Below the pieces are notes generated by a model that was not told the DNA's origin, ran no database searches, and was given only the letters and a program-made list of their open reading frames with translations. Position numbers and translations under genes: made by a program. Positions 1-5,732 of a stretch of 6,757 nt of DNA are shown here, piece after piece. The stretch is from JASJCL01 sp050291585. Lineage in GTDB: Bacteria > Desulfobacterota > Desulfobacteria > Desulfobacterales > Desulfosarcinaceae. How positions within the stretch are numbered: position 1 is the first letter of the stretch; every line of letters begins with the position of its first letter. The stretch is from contig JBNKKA010000219.1 in the NCBI GenBank assembly GCA_050291585.1, positions 1 to 6,757 of the forward strand, in the 5' to 3' direction.

Positions 1-893
1 ACGGCCAGTCTCCGGACATTTCCCAGGGGGTCAGCGAAGGTGAGGGGTTGTACGAAGAGCAGGGCGCCGGGGATCAGGGGATGATGTTCGGCTACGCCAC
101 CGCTGAGACGGCTGAGATGCTGCCGGTGCCCATCGCCCTTAGCCATCGCCTGCTCGCGTGTCTGGAGAACCTTCGGAACAAGAAGCAGATCGATTATCTG
201 AGACCGGACGCCAAGGCGCAGGTGTCGGTGCGCTACGACCAGGGCAGACCCCAAGGAATCACCTCCGTAGTCGTGTCCCAGCAGACCGATCCTGTTCCCC
301 AGGAACGGATCCGCAAAGATATCACTAGTGTCATCCGCCAGGAGCTGAGCCCCACCGGTCTGCTGGACGAGGACACCGAATACTACGTTAATCCCACGGG
401 CAGTTTCATCCTGGGCGGTCCCTATGCAGACGCAGGCCTGACTGGCCGCAAAATCATTGTCGACACCTATGGTGGCGTGGGCAGCCACGGCGGTGGCGCC
501 TTTTCGGGAAAAGATCCCTCCAAGGTAGATCGCTCCGCCGCCTATTACGCCCGCTATGCGGCCAAAAACATTGTCGCCGCAGGACTGGCCGACAAGTGCG
601 AGATTCAGGTGGCCTATGCCATCGGAATGGCCAAACCCCTCTCCATCAATGTGGCCACCTATGGCACGGCGAAGGTGGCCGAAGATGCGATTCAGGCGAT
701 TCTGGAAGATGGAGATCTGTTCGATTTCCGTCCGGCGGCTATCATAGATCAGCTAGGACTCCTAACCCCCGACGGCTGGTCCTATACCGACACGGCGGCT
801 TACGGCCATTTCGGCCGCGAGTGCTTCCCTTGGGAGAAGACCGACAAAGCCGAGGTGCTGCGACAGGTATTCAAGCAGACTGTCGCGGCCTGA
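1..893 (+). CDS. metK: S-adenosylmethionine synthetase (methionine adenosyltransferase), 5'-truncated by the window edge
   Basis: MetK makes S-adenosylmethionine from methionine and ATP in the cytoplasm, releasing phosphate and pyrophosphate. The frame is open from position 3 and gives 296 residues before the TGA stop; about 90 N-terminal residues of the usual ~385 lie outside the window. The TTG at 48 is an internal Leu, not a start, because conserved MetK sequence (GQSPDISQGV) reads in from upstream of it. Both family signatures are present: GAGDQG followed by MMFGY at 63-95, and the glycine-rich phosphate-binding GGGAFSGKD at 489-515. Other conserved blocks are LRPDAK, NPTG, GLTGRKIIVDTYGG, DPSKVDRSAAY and, near the end, YGHFGRE with FPWEKTDKAE. 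The C-terminal domain looks intact. ahcY follows 94 nt downstream on the same strand, the enzyme acting later in the same methyl cycle. Identification is very secure. Confidence 0.97.
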   Translation, partial: GQSPDISQGVSEGEGLYEEQGAGDQGMMFGYATAETAEMLPVPIALSHRLLACLENLRNKKQIDYLRPDAKAQVSVRYDQGRPQGITSVVVSQQTDPVPQERIRKDITSVIRQELSPTGLLDEDTEYYVNPTGSFILGGPYADAGLTGRKIIVDTYGGVGSHGGGAFSGKDPSKVDRSAAYYARYAAKNIVAAGLADKCEIQVAYAIGMAKPLSINVATYGTAKVAEDAIQAILEDGDLFDFRPAAIIDQLGLLTPDGWSYTDTAAYGHFGRECFPWEKTDKAEVLRQVFKQTVAA

Positions 894-951
894 CTTTCTC
901 ACCGCTGAGGGCAACCGGGCCCATCCGCTCAACCTTTACTGAAAGCAACGT

Positions 952-965
952 CCCCTTCGAAGGGG
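952..965. promoter_or_regulatory. 14-bp perfect palindrome in the metK-ahcY gap
   Basis: The sequence ccccttcgaagggg is a perfect inverted repeat 22 nt upstream of the ahcY ATG. As RNA it can fold into a short CCCCU/AGGGG stem with a tight loop just ahead of the ribosome binding site. As DNA it could be an operator for a dimeric regulator. No U-rich tract follows, so it is not a standard intrinsic terminator. I could not match the 94-nt gap to a known SAM or SAH riboswitch consensus. Function is unassigned. Confidence 0.35.
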
Positions 966-973
966 CAAGCATA

Positions 974-979
974 GAAGGA
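974..979 (+). promoter_or_regulatory. Ribosome binding site of ahcY
   Basis: The purine-rich GAAGGA lies 8 nt before the ATG at 988 and supports that start. Confidence 0.7.
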
Positions 980-987
980 TCTTAGTT

Positions 988-2427
988 ATGCAATTAGCCG
1001 AAGCAAGTATTGAGGAATCATCAAAACCCCTTGACGATTATGAGGTGAGAGACCTCGGTCTGGCCGATTTCGGCCGGCGGGAGATAGAGATCGCCGAGAT
1101 GGAGATGCCGGGTCTGATGGCCATCCGGGATAAATATGGTCCCGCCCAGCCGCTCAAGGGCGCCCGTATCAGCGGCAGCCTCCATATGACCATCCAGACG
1201 GCGGTGCTCATCGAAACCCTCCAGGCTTTGGGCGCTCAGGTCCGCTGGGCCTCCTGTAATATTTTTTCCACCCAGGACCATGCGGCCGCTGCCATCGCTG
1301 CCGGCGGTGTCCCCGTCTTTGCCTGGAAAGGGGAGACGCTGGAGGCTTACTGGGAGTGCACCCTCAAAGCCCTGAGCTGGCCGGGAGGACAGGGACCGCA
1401 ACTGATTGTGGACGACGGGGGGGACGCCACCCTGATGATCCATCGCGGCTATCGGGCGGAGGAAGACCCCGCCATCCTGGATGCCCCCACGGACAATAAA
1501 GAACTGGCCATCATCAACGCCACCCTCAAGCGACGTCTGGCAAAAGATGATCGCTTTTGGCACCGAGTGGTGAACGACTGCCAGGGGGTATCCGAAGAAA
1601 CCACCACCGGGGTGCATCGCCTTCATCAGATGGCGGTCAGAGGTGAACTCCTCTTCCCGGCCATCAATGTCAACGACTCGGTGACCAAGAGTAAATTCGA
1701 CAATATCTATGGTTGCCGCGAGTCGCTGGTGGATGGAATCAAACGGGCCACCGATGTCATGGTGGCGGGCAAGACGGCCGTGGTCTGCGGCTACGGCGAT
1801 GTGGGCAAGGGTTGCGCCGAGGCTCTTAATGCCCACCGGGCACGGGTAATGGTGACCGAGATCGACCCCATCTGCGCCTTGCAGGCCTATATGGCCGGTT
1901 ATCCTGTGGTCACCATGGAAGAGGCCCTGGCCCAGGCCGATATCTTTGTCACCGCCACCGGCAACTGCGATGTGATAACCGCCGACCACATGGCCGGTAT
2001 GAAAGACCAGGCCATCGTCTGTAACATCGGGCACTTCGACAATGAGATCCAGGTGGAGACGCTCAACACCCTGCCAGGGATCCGCAAGCTCCCGGTTAAG
2101 CCCCAAGTGGACAAGTACCTCTTTCCTGACGGGCATGCTATCTATCTGCTCGCCGAGGGCCGCCTCGTCAATCTGGGATGTGCCACCGGCCACCCAAGCT
2201 TCGTCATGTCCAACTCCTTCACCAATCAGGTCCTCGCCCAGATGGACCTTTGGCAGCAGCGCCGCGACATCGAGGTGCGGCGTCTATCCAAAGAGTTAGA
2301 CGAAGAGGTGGCCCGCCTACACGTGGAGAAACTCGGCGGCAGCCTCACCCGCTTGAGCGACGCCCAGGCAGACTACATCGGTGTCGCTCCCACCGGGCCC
2401 TACAAACCGGAACACTATCGCTACTAA
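988..2427 (+). CDS. ahcY: Adenosylhomocysteinase (S-adenosylhomocysteine hydrolase)
   Basis: AhcY reversibly splits S-adenosylhomocysteine into adenosine and homocysteine with a tightly bound NAD+, removing the inhibitory product of SAM-dependent methylation. The 479-residue protein is full length for the long bacterial form. Compared with the 432-residue human enzyme it has an insert of about 37 residues between the DDGGD block (142-146) and VSEETTTG (201-208). Residues matching the human active site are H66, the Asp at 142/143, E204, K234, D238, N239 and C243 (in SVTKSKFDNIYGC). The NAD-binding Rossmann loop GYGDVGKG is at 268-275. The C-terminus ends KPEHYRY, with K473 and Y477 matching the residues that reach into the neighbouring subunit's cofactor site. 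The ATG at 988 has a good ribosome binding site. metK lies upstream and a corrinoid methyltransferase homologue downstream, so this is a methyl-cycle cluster. Very secure. Confidence 0.98.
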   Translation: MQLAEASIEESSKPLDDYEVRDLGLADFGRREIEIAEMEMPGLMAIRDKYGPAQPLKGARISGSLHMTIQTAVLIETLQALGAQVRWASCNIFSTQDHAAAAIAAGGVPVFAWKGETLEAYWECTLKALSWPGGQGPQLIVDDGGDATLMIHRGYRAEEDPAILDAPTDNKELAIINATLKRRLAKDDRFWHRVVNDCQGVSEETTTGVHRLHQMAVRGELLFPAINVNDSVTKSKFDNIYGCRESLVDGIKRATDVMVAGKTAVVCGYGDVGKGCAEALNAHRARVMVTEIDPICALQAYMAGYPVVTMEEALAQADIFVTATGNCDVITADHMAGMKDQAIVCNIGHFDNEIQVETLNTLPGIRKLPVKPQVDKYLFPDGHAIYLLAEGRLVNLGCATGHPSFVMSNSFTNQVLAQMDLWQQRRDIEVRRLSKELDEEVARLHVEKLGGSLTRLSDAQADYIGVAPTGPYKPEHYRY

Positions 2428-2458
2428 GGCCCCTAGTAACCGGGCGGTGCCAATCGGC

Positions 2459-2489
2459 CGACCTGGGGCGATGAAAGCGTCCCGGGTCG
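2459..2489 (+). promoter_or_regulatory. RNA hairpin in the ahcY-mttB-like gap
   Basis: Arms at 2459-2470 (CGACCTGGGGCG) and 2478-2489 (CGTCCCGGGTCG) can pair over 12 bp in RNA, ten Watson-Crick pairs plus two G-U, around the 7-nt loop AUGAAAG. It ends 39 nt before the GTG start of the next gene and is not followed by a T run, so an intrinsic terminator is unlikely. It could stabilise or process the mRNA, or modulate translation or readthrough. That role is inferred; the pairing is read directly from the sequence. Confidence 0.5.
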
Positions 2490-2517
2490 ACTGCCACACT
2501 GCCCTCCTCAACCCCCT

Positions 2518-2523
2518 GGAGGT
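2518..2523 (+). promoter_or_regulatory. Ribosome binding site fixing the GTG start of the mttB-like gene
   Basis: GGAGGT lies 5 nt before the GTG at 2529. This strong, well-spaced site supports the non-ATG start. Confidence 0.75.
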
Positions 2524-2528
2524 GGATT

Positions 2529-3995
2529 GTGATACAACCCGACATCAGCACCTTTCGCCCGCGCATGCGGGTCTTAAATGAATCCCAGGCCTGGGCCATT
2601 CATTACGCCGCCCTAGAGATCCTTGAAAACACAGGCTTCGTGATGGAGGACACCCGGGTGGCCGAGCTACTCCTCGGGGTTGGCTGCCGCCGGGATGACG
2701 AGGGCCGTCTGCTCATGCCGGCACGTCTGGCCGAGGCAGCCCTCAAGACGGCACCCCGCCAGATCACCCTCTATGACCAGCAGGGCAAGCGCTGCATGCC
2801 CCTGGTAAACGAGAATTTCTATTTCGGCACTGGCTCCGACACCATCTTCACTATCGACCTGGAGAGCGGCGAACGCCGGCGGCCCATCCTCGAGGATACG
2901 GGTAGGTTCGCCAAACTGGTGGATGGTTTGGACAACATGGACTTCTCCATGTCAATGGGTAACCCCACCGACGTACCCATCGAGAATATCTACGTCTACG
3001 TCTTTGCCGAGATGGTCCAGAACAGCAGCAAGCCGATCTGCTTCATCGCCGATCGCGGGGAGGACATCGCCAAAATTCACGCCATCGCCAGTCAGGTGGC
3101 CGGGGGCGAAGAAGCGCTGGCCCGGCGCCCCTTTCTGCTCAACTACTCGGAGGCGATCAGCCCCCTGCGCTATCCCAAGAACGTCATGGAGAAGTTGGTC
3201 TTCTGCGCCCAAAAGCGGATCCCCATCTGTTTGCCCTCGGGCTGCAACGCCGGCGGCGGGGGGCCGGTGACCCTGGCCGGCGCCATGGCTCTGGGGATCG
3301 CCGAGAACCTGGTGGGCCTGGTGATCCACCAGCTGACCCAGCCGGGGGCTCCCTTTCTCTTCGCTCCCAACGTCAGCGTCCTGGATATGCGTCACACCGT
3401 GATATCGTACGGCTGCACCGAGTGGAGCCTCACCCAGGCGGCCCTGGCCGACATGCGCGACATGATCTACAAGCTTCCCATCTGGTCCTTTGCCGGCGCC
3501 ACGGACAGCAAGGTGGTGGACGCCCAGGCCGGGGCCGAAGGGATGCTGTCCATCATCACCGCTATGCTTTCGCGCTGCAACTTCATCCACGATGTGGGCT
3601 ATATCGAATCCGGGCACACCTCTTCTTTGGAGATGCTGGTCATGGCCGACGAACTCATCGCCATGAGCCGTTACTTCATCGAAGGCTTGCGGGTGGACGA
3701 GGAGACCCTGGCCCTGGACGTCATCGATCAGGTGGCCCGCGACGGCAGCAGCGGGGGGATCTTCATCAACAACCCGCACACCTTCAAACACTTCAAGACG
3801 GCGCTTTTCAATCCCGAGCTAGTCGATCGCAGCCGCTTTGAGCACTGGCAAGGTCGGGGGGCAGAAGATATGCGCCAGCGCTGCAGCAAAAAAGCCCGGC
3901 GCATTCTGGCCGAACACCAGGTGGCGCCGAAACCCGAGGCTGTGAAAAGGGGGATCGAAGCGATCCTATTGGGAGACGAGGTGCGCTGTAACTAG
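2529..3995 (+). CDS. MttB/MtgB-family corrinoid-dependent methyltransferase, pyrrolysine-free
   Basis: This 488-residue protein is a full-length member of the trimethylamine methyltransferase (MttB, COG5598) family. Recognisable features are the N-terminal helical ALEILENTGF segment (28-37), PLRYP (212-216), the glycine-rich CNAGGGGPVTLAGA stretch (239-252), FAGATDSKVVDAQAGAEG (321-338) and HDVGYIESG (354-362). Archaeal MttB enzymes carry pyrrolysine, encoded by in-frame UAG, near the region matching 354-362. Here the frame runs through with ordinary residues, so it belongs with non-Pyl members such as glycine-betaine methyltransferase MtgB and related proline-betaine and carnitine enzymes. 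These pass a methyl group from a quaternary amine to a Co(I) corrinoid protein. The true substrate cannot be read from sequence. No cognate corrinoid protein or RamA-type activator is in the window. It starts 101 nt after ahcY, hinting at a link to the methionine/SAM cycle. Its TAG stop forms the junction with a probable MITE. Confidence 0.9.
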   Translation: MIQPDISTFRPRMRVLNESQAWAIHYAALEILENTGFVMEDTRVAELLLGVGCRRDDEGRLLMPARLAEAALKTAPRQITLYDQQGKRCMPLVNENFYFGTGSDTIFTIDLESGERRRPILEDTGRFAKLVDGLDNMDFSMSMGNPTDVPIENIYVYVFAEMVQNSSKPICFIADRGEDIAKIHAIASQVAGGEEALARRPFLLNYSEAISPLRYPKNVMEKLVFCAQKRIPICLPSGCNAGGGGPVTLAGAMALGIAENLVGLVIHQLTQPGAPFLFAPNVSVLDMRHTVISYGCTEWSLTQAALADMRDMIYKLPIWSFAGATDSKVVDAQAGAEGMLSIITAMLSRCNFIHDVGYIESGHTSSLEMLVMADELIAMSRYFIEGLRVDEETLALDVIDQVARDGSSGGIFINNPHTFKHFKTALFNPELVDRSRFEHWQGRGAEDMRQRCSKKARRILAEHQVAPKPEAVKRGIEAILLGDEVRCN

Positions 3996-4140
3996 TGCCT
4001 GTCCAGAAACGGCACCTCTCACCCGATTTCGGCGTTGGGCGACAAATCCAAATCCTCGAAATAATAACACTATTCCTCCGGTTTGAATTTGTTGCCCGCC
4101 TTGAACTCAGGCGCGATTCACCATTGCTGGACGGACACTA
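3993..4140. mobile_element. Probable MITE: 144-bp palindromic element flanked by TA
   Basis: The element body is 3995-4138. Its ends are inverted repeats: GTGCCTGTCCAGAAACGG on the left and, read from the right end on the other strand, GTGTCCGTCCAGCAATGG, matching at 14 of 18 positions. A second, inner pair of arms also matches: about 4036-4055 against 4098-4079, roughly 16 of 20, with the shared core GGGC-ACAAAT-CAAA. The whole element is therefore a long imperfect palindrome closing on an AT-rich centre around 4058-4075. It is flanked by TA at 3993-3994 and 4139-4140. TA duplication is typical of IS630/Tc1-mariner-like transposition. Deleting the body plus one TA gives AAC-TAA, a restored stop codon for the upstream gene. 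It encodes no protein, so a transposase elsewhere would have to move it. Lying between converging genes, it may also act as a structured 3' end, but no T-tract is seen. Confidence 0.65.
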
Positions 4141-4182
4141 AGGCGGCCACCCGCTGCCGGGCTCATCGCACCAGGGATTCGC

Positions 4183-5193
4183 CTATCCCGTGAGTGGATT
4201 GATCTGTTCTTTGAGCAGGCAGCAGGAGACGCGGTGCAGCGGCTGGCCATGGGTGTCGTAGATGATGTTGTTGGGTTGGAGCAGCTTGTTCATGACGCAG
4301 CCTTCGGGGATGGTCAGATCGAACAATTGGCGTTCAGTGAGGTCCTTCCTCCTGACAAGCCTGTCGTCGTCGATCTCCAGGCTGTGGAGCGCCAAGTCCT
4401 CGCAGAGCGGACAGCGATAGACCCGGCCGTTGGGAAAAATGAAGAAATTGTCGGCCACCTTGCCAGCGCAGAGAAAGGCCTCCTGGGGTGCCAGGTAGAC
4501 TTTGGGGTAGATGACAATCAAGCCAAGCTCGGCGGCCCTTTGCGCGACGATAGGCACGGTTTGGAGCCACTCGTCAGGGGTCAGTTGAAGGACAGTTTCG
4601 TGGGTGGCCGCCTTGCCTCGCAGGCCTATCACCTGGATGAAAAATCGATCCACCCCAAGATCGGCCAGCAGCTCGGGTATAGCCGCCAAGCAGTCAATAT
4701 TCAGGCGGCTGACAGTGCAGATCACGCTGGTTTTGAACCCCAGTCGGACGGCAAGGGCGATATTGGCTAAGCTCGTTGTGAAGCTTCCCGGACCGCGCAG
4801 GGCATCGTTGATTGTAGGCGTCGGTCCGTCCAGGCTGAAGCTGAACACCGCTTGGTCAGGCGAGACCTTTTCCAGGATGTTGTTAAAGCAATAGCCATTG
4901 GTGTCCACGGTGACGGAAGTGTATCCGATCTGGACGGCCGCCTTTATGGCTTCCGGTAAATGTTCATGGAGGGTGGGCTCACCACCCAACAAGACCAGAT
5001 GGTTGGCGCTGGATGGTTCGTAGAAGAGATGCAACCACTTGATCAGTGTAGCCCGTGATACGGGTCGGCTCCCATGATGGCGTGGATTGATGTAGCAGTG
5101 GGTGCAAGACAGGTTGCAAGCCGTTAGAATATGAAAGAAGATATTGCGCACGCCTGCCTTGAACTGGACGGTTTCTGGGGCTTGGGGCTTCAT
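4183..5193 (-). CDS. Radical SAM protein with SPASM-like C-terminal cysteines, function unknown
   Basis: This 336-residue protein has the radical SAM cluster motif C26-x3-C30-x2-C33 (CNLSCTHC), whose cysteines hold the [4Fe-4S] cluster that cleaves SAM. GGEPT at 70-74 is the SAM-binding GGE motif, and VDTNGY (96-101) and FSLDGP (119-124) fit the family's barrel. The C-terminal third has C242, C261, C264 (CPLC), C299, C324 and C325. C242-x13-G256-x4-C261 matches the opening of the SPASM/twitch auxiliary-cluster pattern, so extra Fe-S clusters are likely. Such enzymes modify peptides (PqqE, anaerobic sulfatase maturases), cofactors or small molecules. No precursor-peptide gene or recognition domain is evident here, so no substrate is proposed. 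The ATG overlaps the deaminase stop (ATGA), with only a weak purine-rich site upstream, pointing to translational coupling. It ends with TAG, 43 nt from the MITE. Confidence 0.92.
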   Translation of the reverse strand: MKPQAPETVQFKAGVRNIFFHILTACNLSCTHCYINPRHHGSRPVSRATLIKWLHLFYEPSSANHLVLLGGEPTLHEHLPEAIKAAVQIGYTSVTVDTNGYCFNNILEKVSPDQAVFSFSLDGPTPTINDALRGPGSFTTSLANIALAVRLGFKTSVICTVSRLNIDCLAAIPELLADLGVDRFFIQVIGLRGKAATHETVLQLTPDEWLQTVPIVAQRAAELGLIVIYPKVYLAPQEAFLCAGKVADNFFIFPNGRVYRCPLCEDLALHSLEIDDDRLVRRKDLTERQLFDLTIPEGCVMNKLLQPNNIIYDTHGQPLHRVSCCLLKEQINPLTG

Positions 5194-5732
5194 TTTTGTT
5201 CCAGGGTGTAGCGTTCCAGAAGACTTCCCTGCCAGTAGCCATTTTCCGGATTCTGAAAGAAGGTTTGCATCAAGGCCAAGCTTTCTCCACGCAGCACATG
5301 GGGGACGATGTCGATTTTCATGGACCGATACAAGGGGGCCAGGGGCTCGAGTGACATGCCCGTGCTGCCCCCCATGACATCCTCATAGGCATAGACGATG
5401 CGACCGATGCCGGTGAGCAGAATGGTTGCGTAGCACATCAGACAGGGCTCCATGGTCGAATAGAGGGTCGCCTGGTGCATCTCCACGGATGGTCCCGCTG
5501 CCTGCAAGTTTCGCAGGGCCACGATTTCGGCGTGATCGAGTTCGATGATACCCTCGCCCAAGCTGTTGATCCGCCGACCTCGGGCGATAACCTGGTTCTC
5601 ATAGACGATGACGCAACCCACGGGGAATTCGCCGTATTCTAATGCCATGCGGGCATCAATAAGGGCATCCCGCATAAAATGATCGTCTTGTTCCTGGATC
5701 CGAGTTCTCGGGTCTGCCTTAGCCGTCTTCAT
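5190..5732 (-). CDS. Zinc-dependent nucleoside/base deaminase (TadA/cytosine deaminase-like family), substrate unknown
   Basis: This family removes an amino group from a base, nucleoside or tRNA base by zinc-activated water. With the ATG at 5732 the protein has 180 residues. The active site is complete: HAE (H67 zinc ligand, E69 proton shuttle) and EPCLMC (C97 and C100 zinc ligands). The fold start (MRDALIDARMALEYGEFPVG) and TLYSTMEPC strand are typical. It is probably not the tRNA deaminase TadA itself: the usual DPTAHAE context is IIELDHAE, the usual GA-D-K-G after the cysteines is AYEDVMGG, and the ~80 residues after that resemble no TadA ending I know. An upstream ATG at 5768 would add 12 residues but lacks a ribosome binding site, while 5732 has GGGAG at 6 nt. 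The start overlaps the SDR stop by 14 nt, and the stop overlaps the radical SAM start by 4 nt. Free-base or small-molecule deamination in the operon's pathway is inferred. Confidence 0.9.
   Translation of the reverse strand: MKTAKADPRTRIQEQDDHFMRDALIDARMALEYGEFPVGCVIVYENQVIARGRRINSLGEGIIELDHAEIVALRNLQAAGPSVEMHQATLYSTMEPCLMCYATILLTGIGRIVYAYEDVMGGSTGMSLEPLAPLYRSMKIDIVPHVLRGESLALMQTFFQNPENGYWQGSLLERYTLEQK

Noticed and set aside
596..985. A 129-codon plus-strand frame running from metK into the ahcY leader
   Set aside because: It overlaps the conserved metK C-terminus out of frame, is Arg/Gly/Ser rich, and has no ribosome binding site.
894..987. SAH or SAM riboswitch upstream of ahcY
   Set aside because: The conserved GAGGAGCG and GCGCUCACC-type blocks of the SAH riboswitch and the SAM/SAH motif cores were looked for and not found.
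1021..2193. A 390-codon open frame on the minus strand inside ahcY
   Set aside because: ahcY is unmistakable in the same stretch. Long antisense frames are expected in GC-rich coding DNA, and the translation resembles no family.
2952..3791. A 279-codon minus-strand frame inside the mttB-like gene
   Set aside because: It is a shadow of the GC-biased coding strand: rich in Gly, His and Val, with no recognisable domain.
3993..3995. The TAG ending the mttB-like gene as a pyrrolysine codon
   Set aside because: It lies at the normal C-terminus for the family, the frame after it runs into the palindromic element and has no family sequence, and the TAG arises at the element junction.
4146..4165. 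Intrinsic terminator downstream of the radical SAM gene
   Set aside because: Only a weak 4-bp CCCG/CGGG stem is present and no T-run follows on either strand.
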